Assembly (NCBI RefSeq): GCF_034351645.1
Contig: NZ_CP133782.1
Span: forward strand, 501,001 to 565,000
From: Pseudomonas sp. DC1.2
GTDB taxonomy: Bacteria; Pseudomonadota; Gammaproteobacteria; Pseudomonadales; Pseudomonadaceae
Direction of reading: 5' to 3'
Length of the DNA stretch: 64,000 nucleotides
The position numbers and the translations under genes were made by a program. Positions 18,446-27,996 of the stretch are shown here, piece after piece. Each line of letters starts with the position of its first letter. Position 1 is the first letter of the stretch. A model generated the notes under the pieces. It was not told the origin of the DNA. It saw only the letters and a program-made list of their open reading frames with translations, and did not search any database.

Positions 18446-19357
18446 TCAAGTGTGCGGCGTATCAGGGCTGTCGATCTGCTCCAGCATCCACTTTACAAAG
18501 TCTCGCACCTTGGGCACTTCCGCCGAGTGTTCCGGGTAGGCGAGGTAATACGCGTCGCAACTGGGCATCGGATGTTGCCAGGGAATGACTAGTTTGCCGT
18601 CGGCTAATTCCTCTTCCACCAGGAATCGTGGCAGCAGCGCCACGCCGCAGCCGACTTGCGCGGCGCGGATGCACATATAAAAAGTTTCGAAACGCGGGCC
18701 GTGGTAGCTGTGTTCGGTGTGGTAGCCCTGGCTGTCGAACCAGTCGTGCCAGGCCTGGGGGCGGGAGGCGTTTTGCAACAGGACCAAATCGGCGAGTTGT
18801 GTCGGATCGGTAAACGGCGTGTCCGGTAGGCTACCTGGCGCGCAGACGGGCACCAGCTCTTCACCAAACAGTTTCAGGCTTTCAGTGCCGGGTCGCGAGC
18901 CTTGGCCGAAGTAGAACGCCAGGTCGCTACGACCTTGCAGCAAGTCGTCGGCTTCTTGTTCGCTGCACAGATCCAGATGGATCGAGGGATGGCGCAGGCG
19001 CCAGCCTTTCAAGCGCGGCACTAGCCAGCGTGCGCCGAAGGTCGGAGGCGTCGAGACGCGCAGGACTTCGGTGTCACCGCCGTAGGAGCGCAGATAGTGG
19101 GTCGACATCTCGACCTGAGTGAGGATTTTTCGTACCTCCACCAGGTACAAATCCCCGGCAGGGGTCATTTGCAAGCGTCGGCGTACCCGACGAAACAGCA
19201 GATGCTGTAGTAACTCTTCCAGCTGGGCGACCTGTTTGCTGACGGCGCTTTGGGTCAGGTTTAGCTCTTCGGCAGCCCGGGTGAAGCTCAAATGCCGGGT
19301 CACGGCCTCGAAACACTGGAGTGCGGTGATCGACGGCAAGTAGCGTTTATTCAGCAT
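18446..19357 (-). CDS. LysR family transcriptional regulator next to amaB-amaA
   Basis: The 303-residue protein has the LysR winged helix-turn-helix at 1-65 (ALQCFEAVTRHLSFTRAAEEL, then LTQSAVSKQVAQLEELL) and a periplasmic-binding-like effector domain after about 90. It is divergent from amaB, with a 174-base gap that would hold a shared operator. This layout (LysR, amaB, amaA) is also found in P. putida, so it probably controls pipecolate/lysine catabolism, although the inducer cannot be read from sequence. The start MLNKRYLPSITALQ is preferred over an ATG 12 codons upstream. Confidence 0.92.
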   Translation of the reverse strand: MLNKRYLPSITALQCFEAVTRHLSFTRAAEELNLTQSAVSKQVAQLEELLQHLLFRRVRRRLQMTPAGDLYLVEVRKILTQVEMSTHYLRSYGGDTEVLRVSTPPTFGARWLVPRLKGWRLRHPSIHLDLCSEQEADDLLQGRSDLAFYFGQGSRPGTESLKLFGEELVPVCAPGSLPDTPFTDPTQLADLVLLQNASRPQAWHDWFDSQGYHTEHSYHGPRFETFYMCIRAAQVGCGVALLPRFLVEEELADGKLVIPWQHPMPSCDAYYLAYPEHSAEVPKVRDFVKWMLEQIDSPDTPHT

Positions 19358-19531
19358 GGGTGGTCCTTTTTCTTCTTTCTTTGTTGCCAGCAATGCGAAG
19401 CATGAATAAACGGAATGATATCTCTCTTAATGGTCGTTTGTTGGCTCCTCTCAGGGCGGCTACAACTACAGGTCTGATCAGCCGTGATTTTCCGGCTGCA
19501 CGTTTTCTGTTTTTTGCTTGAGGAGTGACCC

Positions 19532-21022
19532 ATGGTTGCTGCATTGCTTGATCGTCTTGGTGTGAACCCGGCCCTGTATCAGAACGGCAAAGTGCCGGTT
19601 CATTCGCCCATCGATGGCAGCCGCATTGCCGACGTGAACTGGGAAGGTGCCGCTGAAGTCGAGCAGCACATCAGTCGCGCAGATCATGCGTTCGAGCTGT
19701 GGCGTAAGGTCCCGGCGCCGCGCCGTGGCGAATTGGTCCGCCAATTGGGCGATATCCTGCGTGAATACAAGGCTGATCTCGGTGAGCTGGTCTCCTGGGA
19801 AGCCGGCAAGATCACTCAGGAAGGCCTGGGCGAAGTTCAGGAAATGATCGATATCTGCGACTTTGCCGTCGGTCTGTCCCGTCAGTTGTACGGTTTGACC
19901 ATCGCCTCCGAGCGTCCTGGCCACCATATGCGTGAAACCTGGCATCCGCTGGGGGTCGTGGGCGTGATTAGCGCGTTCAACTTCCCTGTGGCCGTCTGGG
20001 CCTGGAACGCCGCCCTGGCACTCGTCTGCGGTAACCCGGTGATCTGGAAACCGTCGGAGAAAACCCCGCTGACTGCGCTCGCCTGTCAGGCACTATTCGA
20101 CCGCGTATTGAAGAACTTCAGTGACGCGCCTGCGCACCTGAGCCAAGTCATCATTGGCGGTCGCGACGCTGGTGAAGCGTTGGTCGATGACCCGCGCGTG
20201 GCGCTGATCAGTGCCACGGGCAGCACGCGCATGGGCCGTGAAGTAGCACCAAAAATTGCCGCACGTTTTGCTCGCAGCATTCTGGAGCTGGGCGGCAACA
20301 ACGCGATGATTCTCGGCCCAAGCGCCGACCTGGACATGGCGGTGCGTGCGATCCTGTTTAGTGCCGTCGGCACCGCCGGTCAGCGTTGCACCACCCTGCG
20401 TCGCCTGATTGCCCATGAGTCGGTCAAAGAAGAAATCGTCACGCGCCTGAAAGCAGCCTATTCCAAAGTGCGCATCGGCCATCCGCTGCAAGGCAATCTG
20501 GTCGGCCCGCTGATCGACAAGCACAGCTTCGAAAACATGCAGGATGCACTGGAGCAGGCGTTGAGCGAAGGCGGCCGGGTGTTTGGCGGGAAGCGTCAGT
20601 TGGAAGATACATTCCCGAATGCCTACTACGTGTCCCCGGCCATCGTTGAAATGCCGGAGCAGAGCGACGTGGTGTGCCACGAAACTTTCGCACCGATTTT
20701 GTATGTGGTCGGTTACAGCGATTTTGCCGAAGCGATGCGCTTGAACAACGCGGTGCCGCAAGGCCTGTCGTCGTGTATTTTCACCACTGACGTGCGTGAG
20801 GCCGAGCAGTTCATGTCGGCGGTCGGCAGCGACTGCGGCATTGCCAACGTCAACATAGGCCCGAGCGGTGCAGAAATCGGCGGGGCGTTTGGTGGCGAGA
20901 AAGAAACGGGAGGTGGTCGTGAGTCGGGCTCCGACGCATGGCGCGGGTACATGCGCCGCCAGACCAATACCGTGAATTACTCGCTGGAGTTGCCATTGGC
21001 CCAAGGGATCACGTTCGACTGA
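19532..21022 (+). CDS. amaB: L-piperidine-6-carboxylate (2-aminoadipate semialdehyde) dehydrogenase
   Basis: It oxidises 2-aminoadipate 6-semialdehyde, which equilibrates with piperidine-6-carboxylate, to 2-aminoadipate with NAD(P). The 496-residue protein is an ALDH7-type aldehyde dehydrogenase: Glu252 (LELGGNNAM) and the nucleophile Cys286 (GQRCTT) are present, as is the NAD-binding FNFPVAVWAWN near 149. TGAGGAGTGACCC precedes the ATG. It is followed by amaA, whose product makes its substrate, the same pair as in P. putida lysine degradation via the D-lysine/pipecolate branch. Confidence 0.93.
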   Translation: MVAALLDRLGVNPALYQNGKVPVHSPIDGSRIADVNWEGAAEVEQHISRADHAFELWRKVPAPRRGELVRQLGDILREYKADLGELVSWEAGKITQEGLGEVQEMIDICDFAVGLSRQLYGLTIASERPGHHMRETWHPLGVVGVISAFNFPVAVWAWNAALALVCGNPVIWKPSEKTPLTALACQALFDRVLKNFSDAPAHLSQVIIGGRDAGEALVDDPRVALISATGSTRMGREVAPKIAARFARSILELGGNNAMILGPSADLDMAVRAILFSAVGTAGQRCTTLRRLIAHESVKEEIVTRLKAAYSKVRIGHPLQGNLVGPLIDKHSFENMQDALEQALSEGGRVFGGKRQLEDTFPNAYYVSPAIVEMPEQSDVVCHETFAPILYVVGYSDFAEAMRLNNAVPQGLSSCIFTTDVREAEQFMSAVGSDCGIANVNIGPSGAEIGGAFGGEKETGGGRESGSDAWRGYMRRQTNTVNYSLELPLAQGITFD

Positions 21023-21115
21023 TTGTCGATTTGAGCCGTGATCCCCTGTAGGGGCGGGCAATCCCGCGCCCTCATTTGAAGGTGTGTTGGTTAGGTTTCT
21101 GATTGGAGTCTGGCA

Positions 21116-22399
21116 ATGCCGTTACGCGAAGAGTGTCTGTGGGAAAAGCTGACGCCGCAAAGGCCTGATAACGGGGCGCTCAAGGGTGAAGTCAGCGCAG
21201 ACGTGTGCGTCATTGGCGCCGGTTTTACCGGTCTGTCGGCGGCGGTGCATTTGTTGGAGCAGGGTAAAAGTGTCTGCGTGCTTGAAGCTCATCGCGCCGG
21301 TCATGGCGGTTCCGGACGCAACGTCGGGCTGGTCAATGCGGGGATGTGGATTCCACCGGACGAGATCGAGGCCGGGTTCGGTGAGGCGGTGGGCAGTCAG
21401 CTCAACCGCATGCTGGGGGCGGCGCCATCCCTGGTGTTCAGTCTTGTGGATAAGTACAAAATCGACTGTCAGTTGCGTCGCGAAGGCACGCTGCACATGG
21501 CGCACAACGCCCGTGGCGAAGCGGATCTGCGCAGTCGTGAAGAACAATGGAAACGTCGCGGCGCACCCGTTGAACTGCTGACAGGCCAAGCCTGCGAGCA
21601 AGCGACCGGCACCCAGAAAATTGCCGCCGCGTTGCTCGACCGACGTGCCGGCACTCTCAATCCAATGGCTTACACCTCGGGTCTGGCCCAAGCGGCCATT
21701 GGCCTCGGCGGTCAGTTGTTCGATCATTCTCCCGTCACCCAACTCGAACGTCAGGGCCAGCGCTGGTCCGTACAAACCGATCAGGGCTCGGTGCTGGCCG
21801 AGCAAGTGGTGATCGCCTCCAACGCGTATACCGAAGGCGACTGGACGGAGCTGCGGCGCAACTTCTTCCCCGGTTATTACTATCAAGTGGCGTCGGCACC
21901 GCTCACCGAAGACGCTGCCCGGCAAATCCTTCCCGGCGGGCAAGGGTCGTGGGACACCCGGCAGGTGCTCAGCAGCATTCGTCGCGACAAGGAGGGGCGT
22001 TTGTTGCTCGGCAGTCTTGGCAACGGCAATCAAAAGCCGGCGTGGTTTTTGAAAGCTTGGGCGGACCGCGTTCAGCAGCACTATTTTCCCTACCTCAAAC
22101 CAGTGGAATGGGAATGCACCTGGACCGGCTGCATTGCCTTTACCCCGGACCATCTGATGCGCTTGTTCGAGCCGGCGCCCGGTTTGGTGGCAGTCACCGG
22201 TTACAACGGCCGTGGCGTCACCACCGGCACTGTGGTCGGAAAGGCCTTTGCCGATTATCTGTGTCACGCCGATCCTCAAGCGCTACCTATCCCGTTCGCA
22301 CCGATGCAGCCCCTCGCGGGTGTCGGCTTGCGCAGCTGCCTGTACGAGGCCGGTTTCTCGCTGTATCACGCAGGCCAGTGCCTGCGGATCGTTATTTGA
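21116..22399 (+). CDS. amaA: L-pipecolate oxidase (FAD-dependent)
   Basis: The 427-residue protein is a DAO/glycine-oxidase-type flavoenzyme. The dinucleotide-binding motif is VIGAGFTGLSAA (GAGFTG at 34-39), followed by GHGGSGRNVG near 62-71. Beside amaB it fits AmaA, which oxidises L-pipecolate to piperideine-6-carboxylate. Without that neighbour I would call it only a DadA-like oxidase. It starts 93 bases after amaB and is probably co-transcribed. Confidence 0.88.
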   Translation: MPLREECLWEKLTPQRPDNGALKGEVSADVCVIGAGFTGLSAAVHLLEQGKSVCVLEAHRAGHGGSGRNVGLVNAGMWIPPDEIEAGFGEAVGSQLNRMLGAAPSLVFSLVDKYKIDCQLRREGTLHMAHNARGEADLRSREEQWKRRGAPVELLTGQACEQATGTQKIAAALLDRRAGTLNPMAYTSGLAQAAIGLGGQLFDHSPVTQLERQGQRWSVQTDQGSVLAEQVVIASNAYTEGDWTELRRNFFPGYYYQVASAPLTEDAARQILPGGQGSWDTRQVLSSIRRDKEGRLLLGSLGNGNQKPAWFLKAWADRVQQHYFPYLKPVEWECTWTGCIAFTPDHLMRLFEPAPGLVAVTGYNGRGVTTGTVVGKAFADYLCHADPQALPIPFAPMQPLAGVGLRSCLYEAGFSLYHAGQCLRIVI

Positions 22400-22454
22400 T
22401 TGTTGATTTTTGTTGCTGGAAGCAGCGCTTTCCGGCGTAGCGACTAGCCTGTAA

Positions 22455-22482
22455 TGGTGCGGGTTGTAGCAGTCCCGCACCA
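22455..22482 (+). terminator. Hairpin after amaA
   Basis: TGGTGCGGG and CCCGCACCA form a perfect 9-bp stem with a 10-nt loop, 55 bases past the amaA stop. No T-tract follows, so it could be a Rho-assisted end or a regulatory inverted repeat. Confidence 0.5.
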
Positions 22483-22519
22483 GCAGTGTGCAGTTCGGTG
22501 ACGCAGGCTGTTACAGGCT

Positions 22520-22619
22520 GGTTGCACGTCGTTTAATGCCGCGGTTGCAATGATGGCGCTTGCGGGTTGCGCCTTTTTCATAAAATGGTTTCACCTCCCG
22601 CGGTTTAGACGGTTGCACG
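22520..22619 (+). promoter_or_regulatory. Phased direct repeats, likely upstream activator sites of braC
   Basis: Five copies of a GGTTGCA-type 9-mer start at 22520 (GGTTGCACG), 22543 (GGTTGCAAT), 22565 (GGTTGCGCC), 22587 (GGTTTCACC) and 22611 (GGTTGCACG). The intervals are 23, 22, 22 and 24 bp, about two helical turns, so all face one side of the DNA. They lie 80-170 bases upstream of a sigma-54 promoter, where enhancer-binding proteins usually bind. The protein that reads them is unknown. They fill much of the 363-base gap between amaA and braC. Confidence 0.55.
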
Positions 22620-22690
22620 CCCAATGAAAAAGGGCCCGAAACAGTCGAAATAACCATAAGGCAGCGACTTTTTTCAGAATAAAAAACCGA

Positions 22691-22706
22691 TGGCACGGCC
22701 CTTGCT
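22691..22706 (+). promoter_or_regulatory. Sigma-54 (RpoN) promoter of the bra/liv operon
   Basis: TGGCACGGCCCTTGCT is a full match to the sigma-54 consensus TGGCAC-N5-TTGCW with GG and GC 12 bp apart. It lies 57 bases before the braC start, so transcription should begin near 22717. It implies control by an activator ATPase and by nitrogen status. Confidence 0.88.
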
Positions 22707-22737
22707 CTGAGCATTCAGAGAAGTCGCAGTGCCAACT

Positions 22738-22753
22738 AAAAAAAACCTCGGAG
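22738..22753 (+). promoter_or_regulatory. A-rich leader with ribosome-binding site, possible Hfq/Crc target
   Basis: Eight A residues at 22738-22745 are followed by CCTCGGAG just before the braC start. A-rich (ARN) tracts beside the ribosome-binding site are typical Hfq/Crc catabolite-repression targets in Pseudomonas, and amino acid uptake genes are common targets. Confidence 0.4.
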
Positions 22754-22762
22754 CACCACCTC

Positions 22763-23896
22763 ATGTCCCAGACGTTTTACAAGAAAGGCTTTCTGGCCCT
22801 CGCAGTGGCAGCTGCATTGGGTGTTTCTGCGTTTGCACAGGCTGATGTGAAAATCGGTGTGGCGGGTCCTATGACAGGCGCCAACGCGGCATTTGGCGAG
22901 CAGTACATGAAGGGGGCACAGGCTGCGGCCGATGCGGTCAACGCAGCAGGCGGCGTCAACGGGGAAAAAATTGTACTGGTCAAGGGCGATGACGCCTGCG
23001 AACCGAAACAGGCTGTAACGGTCGCCAAAGACCTCACCAACCAGAAAGTCGCCGGCGTCGTCGGTCACTTCTGTTCCTCTTCGACCATCCCGGCCTCCGA
23101 GATCTACGACGAAGCGGGCATTATTGCGATCACTCCAGGGTCCACCAACCCACAAGTTACCGAGCGCGGCCTGAGCGCCATGTTCCGTATGTGCGGGCGT
23201 GACGACCAGCAAGGCATCGTGGCTGGCGACTACATTGTCGACGTGCTCAAGGGTAAGAAAGTCGCGGTTATCCACGACAAGGACACCTACGGCCAAGGCC
23301 TCGCTGACGCCACCAAGGCGCAGTTGATCAAGCGCGGCGTGACCCCGGTTATTTACGAAGGCCTGACTCGCGGCGAGAAAGACTTTAGTGCCCTGGTGAC
23401 CAAAATCCGCGCCGCTGGCGCCGATGTCGTCTACTTCGGCGGTCTGCACCCAGAGGCTGGTCCACTGGTTAAACAACTGCGTACCGAAGGCCTGAAAGAC
23501 GTGAAATTCATGTCCGATGACGGCATCGTGACCGATGAATTGGTGACCACCGCTGGCGGCCCGCAATACGTCGACGGCGTGCTGATGACCTTCGGCGCCG
23601 ACCCGCGTCTGCTGCCAGAAAGCAAAACCGTGGTAGACGCCTTCCGCAAGGCCGGTACCGAGCCTGAAGGCTACACCCTCTACGCCTACGCCTCGGTTCA
23701 GGCACTGGCTGCCGCGTTTAACGGCGCCAAATCCAACAAGGGCGAAGACGCTGCCAAATGGCTGAAAGTACACCCGGTCAAAACCGTGATGGGCGAGAAG
23801 ACCTGGGACGCCAAGGGCGACTTGAAAGTCTCCGACTACGTGGTTTACCAGTGGGACAAAGACGGCAAATATCACCAGTTGGAAAAACAGAAGTGA
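22763..23896 (+). CDS. braC: Branched-chain amino acid ABC transporter, periplasmic binding protein
   Basis: It captures Leu, Ile, Val (and often Ala or Thr) in the periplasm and delivers them to BraDE. The 377-residue precursor has a Sec signal peptide ending near residue 27 (AFAQA before DVKIGVAGPMTG). The mature part is a type I periplasmic-binding fold with the LivK signatures GAQAAADAVNAAGGVNG and GHFCSSSTIPAS; two Cys lie around the DDACEPKQ and GHFCSS regions as in LivJ/LivK. It is first in a five-gene operon transcribed from a sigma-54 promoter, with a hairpin after it that should keep its mRNA more abundant than the rest. Confidence 0.96.
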   Translation: MSQTFYKKGFLALAVAAALGVSAFAQADVKIGVAGPMTGANAAFGEQYMKGAQAAADAVNAAGGVNGEKIVLVKGDDACEPKQAVTVAKDLTNQKVAGVVGHFCSSSTIPASEIYDEAGIIAITPGSTNPQVTERGLSAMFRMCGRDDQQGIVAGDYIVDVLKGKKVAVIHDKDTYGQGLADATKAQLIKRGVTPVIYEGLTRGEKDFSALVTKIRAAGADVVYFGGLHPEAGPLVKQLRTEGLKDVKFMSDDGIVTDELVTTAGGPQYVDGVLMTFGADPRLLPESKTVVDAFRKAGTEPEGYTLYAYASVQALAAAFNGAKSNKGEDAAKWLKVHPVKTVMGEKTWDAKGDLKVSDYVVYQWDKDGKYHQLEKQK

Positions 23897-23910
23897 TATG
23901 AACTGCTGAT

Positions 23911-23937
23911 CTGTCCGGCGCCTTGTGCGCCGGGCAG
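23911..23937 (+). terminator. Hairpin between braC and braD (mRNA stabiliser or attenuator)
   Basis: CTGTCCGGCGC (23911-23921) pairs with GCGCCGGGCAG (23927-23937), with one G-U pair and a 5-nt loop. It lies 14 bases past braC within the operon. Such hairpins usually protect the upstream binding-protein mRNA and reduce downstream expression. Confidence 0.65.
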
Positions 23938-24067
23938 TCAAAGAACATGTCCGTGCAGTACCTGTCTTTTCTCGTAGAGCTGCACACTACCGTGTTACGT
24001 CGGCGGCTGAACCCCGGTCCGTTGCAATGCGCTTCTGTGCAGTCTCTCAAATGCGTGAGATTGCGTT

Positions 24068-24982
<915 letters not shown>

Positions 24983-24985
24983 ACG

Positions 24986-26269
24986 ATGTCTTCAACCACT
25001 AAAAAAACCATTGATATCAAAAGAAGCCTGGTTGACGCGATTCTTGCCGGCCTTATTGCCCTGATTGTGTTCGGCCCGATTGTTGGCATTGTGCTGGATG
25101 GCTACAGCTTTAATCTGCAACCGACGCGAGTGGCCTGGCTGGTTGCCATCGTCATGGTCGGACGCTTTGCCCTGAGCCTGTTCCTGCAAACCCCCAAAGG
25201 GCGGCACATTCTCGAAGGTTTCGAGACCACCGGTTCCGGCGTTCACGTACTGGCACCTGATTACAAATCCCAGCTACGTTGGGTCATCCCGCTGATGATC
25301 GTGATTGCCGTGGTCTTCCCGTTTTTCTCCAACTCCTACCTGCTGGGCGTGGTGATTCTCGGATTGATCTATGTATTGCTGGGTCTGGGCCTGAACATCG
25401 TGGTCGGCCTGGCCGGTCTGCTCGACCTGGGTTACGTGGCGTTTTATGCCATCGGCGCCTACGGCCTTGCACTCGGTTATCAATATTTGGGGCTGGGTTT
25501 CTGGACGGTGCTGCCGCTGGCGGCGATTACGGCAGCAATGGCCGGGTGCATTCTGGGCTTTCCAGTCTTGCGGCTGCACGGTGACTACTTGGCAATCGTG
25601 ACCCTGGGCTTCGGTGAAATCATTCGGCTGATTCTCAACAATTGGTTATCCCTGACCGGTGGCCCGAATGGCATGCCCGCGCCACTGCCGACGTTCTTCG
25701 GCCTGGAGTTCGGCAAGCGAGCGAAAGAGGGCGGAATACCGTTTCACGAGTTTTTTGGTATCGCCTACAACCCGGACGTGAAGTACTACTTCATCTACGC
25801 GGTGTTGTTCCTGGTGGTGTTGGCCGTGCTGTACATCAAGCACCGCTTGACCCGTATGCCGGTTGGTCGGGCCTGGGAAGCATTGCGTGAAGATGAAATC
25901 GCCTGCCGTTCGATGGGCTTGAACCATGTGTTGGTCAAGCTCTCGGCGTTCACCCTCGGCGCTTCAACCGCGGGTCTGGCCGGGGTGTTTTTCGCCACGT
26001 ATCAAGGTTTCGTCAACCCGACCTCGTTCACGTTCTTCGAATCGGCGCTGATCCTGGCCATTGTGGTGCTCGGTGGTATGGGTTCGACCATCGGCGTGGT
26101 GATCGCGGCGTTCGTACTGACTGTCGCCCCGGAACTGCTGCGCAGCTTTGCCGAGTACCGGGTGTTGCTGTTCGGCATTCTGATGGTATTGATGATGATC
26201 TGGCGACCGCGCGGCTTGATTCGCATCAGCCGTACCGGCGTGACCCCGCGTAAAGGAGTAGCGCCATGA
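24986..26269 (+). CDS. braE: Branched-chain amino acid ABC transporter permease (LivM type)
   Basis: The 427-residue membrane protein has an N-terminal extension with extra hydrophobic segments (DUF3382-like) before the LivM core, which starts near residue 95. Core landmarks are GLGLNIVVGLAGLLDLGYVAFYAIGAY (about 131-157) and the cytoplasmic coupling region WEALREDEIACRSMGLN. It pairs with BraD. Its stop overlaps the braF start by four bases (ATGA), so the two are translationally coupled. Confidence 0.96.
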   Translation: MSSTTKKTIDIKRSLVDAILAGLIALIVFGPIVGIVLDGYSFNLQPTRVAWLVAIVMVGRFALSLFLQTPKGRHILEGFETTGSGVHVLAPDYKSQLRWVIPLMIVIAVVFPFFSNSYLLGVVILGLIYVLLGLGLNIVVGLAGLLDLGYVAFYAIGAYGLALGYQYLGLGFWTVLPLAAITAAMAGCILGFPVLRLHGDYLAIVTLGFGEIIRLILNNWLSLTGGPNGMPAPLPTFFGLEFGKRAKEGGIPFHEFFGIAYNPDVKYYFIYAVLFLVVLAVLYIKHRLTRMPVGRAWEALREDEIACRSMGLNHVLVKLSAFTLGASTAGLAGVFFATYQGFVNPTSFTFFESALILAIVVLGGMGSTIGVVIAAFVLTVAPELLRSFAEYRVLLFGILMVLMMIWRPRGLIRISRTGVTPRKGVAP

Positions 26270-27138
26270 GCGAAGTCGTACTCTCGGTCGAGAAGCTGAT
26301 GATGCACTTTGGCGGCATCAAGGCATTAAGCGATGTCAGCCTGAAGGTCAAACGCAACTCGATCTTCGCCCTGATCGGCCCCAACGGTGCCGGCAAGACC
26401 ACGGTGTTCAATTGCCTGACCGGCTTTTACAAAGCCTCCGGCGGCAAGATCGAACTCAATGTACGTGGCGAGCGGACCAACGTCATTCAGCTATTGGGCG
26501 AATCGTTCAAGTTGACTGATTTCGTCTCGCCGAAAAACTTCGCCACTCGGCTGTACTACAAAATGTTCGGCGGCACGCACCTGGTGAACCGCGCTGGCCT
26601 GGCGCGCACATTCCAGAACATTCGCCTGTTCAAGGAAATGTCCGTGCTGGAGAACCTGTTGGTTGCTCAGCACATGTGGGTCAACCGCAACATGCTGGCC
26701 GGTATCCTCAACACCAAGGGTTACCGCAAGGCGGAGAGCGATGCCCTGGATCACGCCTTCTACTGGTTGGAAGTGGTGGATCTGGTGGACTGCGCCAACC
26801 GTTTGGCCGGTGAACTGTCCTACGGCCAGCAACGCCGTCTGGAGATCGCCCGGGCCATGTGTACCCGGCCGCAGATCATCTGCCTCGACGAACCGGCCGC
26901 CGGCCTCAACCCTCAGGAAACCGAAGCGCTGAGCGCGATGATCAGGCTGCTGCGTGACGAGCATGATCTGACCGTGGTGCTGATCGAACACGACATGGGC
27001 ATGGTGATGAGTATTTCCGATCACATTGTGGTGCTGGACCACGGTAACGTCATCGCCGAAGGCGGGCCCGAAGCGATTCGCAACGACCCGAAAGTGATTG
27101 CTGCCTACTTGGGCGCCGACGAAGAGGAGCTGGTATGA
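26266..27138 (+). CDS. braF: Branched-chain amino acid ABC transporter ATP-binding protein (LivG type)
   Basis: The 290-residue ATPase has Walker A GPNGAGKTT near 38-46, the signature LSYGQQRRLEIARA and Walker B IICLDEPAAGLNP. It powers BraDE jointly with BraG. Compared with most LivG it carries an insertion with FKLTDFVSPKNFATRLYYKMFGG (about 85-107), which is usual in pseudomonad BraF. It overlaps both braE and braG by four bases. Confidence 0.96.
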   Translation: MSEVVLSVEKLMMHFGGIKALSDVSLKVKRNSIFALIGPNGAGKTTVFNCLTGFYKASGGKIELNVRGERTNVIQLLGESFKLTDFVSPKNFATRLYYKMFGGTHLVNRAGLARTFQNIRLFKEMSVLENLLVAQHMWVNRNMLAGILNTKGYRKAESDALDHAFYWLEVVDLVDCANRLAGELSYGQQRRLEIARAMCTRPQIICLDEPAAGLNPQETEALSAMIRLLRDEHDLTVVLIEHDMGMVMSISDHIVVLDHGNVIAEGGPEAIRNDPKVIAAYLGADEEELV

Positions 27139-27851
27139 GTCAACCGATCCTCGAATTGAAAGAGCTGGATGTGTTCTATGGGCCGATTCAGGCCCTGAAG
27201 AAAGTCTCGCTGTACATCAATGAAGGCGAAACCGTGAGCCTTATCGGCTCCAACGGCGCCGGCAAGTCGACCCTGTTGATGTCGATCTTCGGTCAGCCTC
27301 GCGCCGCTGGCGGTCAGATCATTTATCGCGGCGTCGATATTACCGAAAAATCGTCCCACTACATTGCGTCCAACGGCATTGCCCAGTCGCCGGAAGGGCG
27401 CCGGGTATTTCCGGACATGACCGTCGAGGAAAACCTGCTGATGGGCACTATTCCCATCGGTGACAAGCACGCCACCGAAGACATGCAGCGCATGTTTGAG
27501 CTGTTTCCACGGCTCAAGGAGCGGCGCACCCAGCGGGCGATGACCATGTCTGGCGGCGAGCAGCAAATGCTCGCCATTGCCCGCGCGCTGATGAGTCGGC
27601 CCAAGTTGCTGCTACTTGATGAGCCGAGCCTGGGTCTGGCGCCGATCGTGGTGAAACAGATCTTCGCCACCCTGCGAGAGCTGGCGGCCACCGGTATGAC
27701 AATCTTCCTGGTCGAGCAGAACGCCAACCACGCGCTCAAGCTGTCGGACCGGGCGTATGTGATGGTCAACGGCGAGATTCGCCTCAGCGGTACGGGTAAG
27801 GAGCTGCTGGTGAACGAGGAGGTACGCAACGCTTATCTGGGCGGCCACTAA
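27135..27851 (+). CDS. braG: Branched-chain amino acid ABC transporter ATP-binding protein (LivF type)
   Basis: The 238-residue ATPase has Walker A GSNGAGKST, the signature MSGGEQQMLAIARAL and Walker B LLLLDEPSLGLAP. It forms a heterodimer with BraF. It is the last gene of braCDEFG, with a terminator 22 bases after its stop. Confidence 0.96.
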   Translation: MSQPILELKELDVFYGPIQALKKVSLYINEGETVSLIGSNGAGKSTLLMSIFGQPRAAGGQIIYRGVDITEKSSHYIASNGIAQSPEGRRVFPDMTVEENLLMGTIPIGDKHATEDMQRMFELFPRLKERRTQRAMTMSGGEQQMLAIARALMSRPKLLLLDEPSLGLAPIVVKQIFATLRELAATGMTIFLVEQNANHALKLSDRAYVMVNGEIRLSGTGKELLVNEEVRNAYLGGH

Positions 27852-27872
27852 CCACCCCCACGAAATACCCAC

Positions 27873-27904
27873 AGCCCCGACGAGCCATCGCCGGGGCTTT
27901 TTTA
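27873..27904 (+). terminator. Intrinsic terminator of the bra operon
   Basis: AGCCCCG (27873-27879) pairs with CGGGGCT (27892-27898), followed by TTTTTT. Confidence 0.85.
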
Positions 27905-27996
27905 CACCTCAAAGGCACCGCGAATCCGCTGTGGTAGAGCGCAGGATCGCTTCTGTATTTATCCTCCACAGGTGTTTCTGTGTGCTTTCCGGAAAT

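Noticed and set aside
21122..22279. 385-codon open frame antisense to amaA
   Set aside because: Same explanation: a shadow of codon bias; the sense frame encodes a complete flavoenzyme with a cofactor motif.
22736..23941. 401-codon open frame antisense to braC
   Set aside because: It is the mirror of a strongly conserved gene with GC-rich third positions. It has no ribosome-binding site and no recognisable domain.
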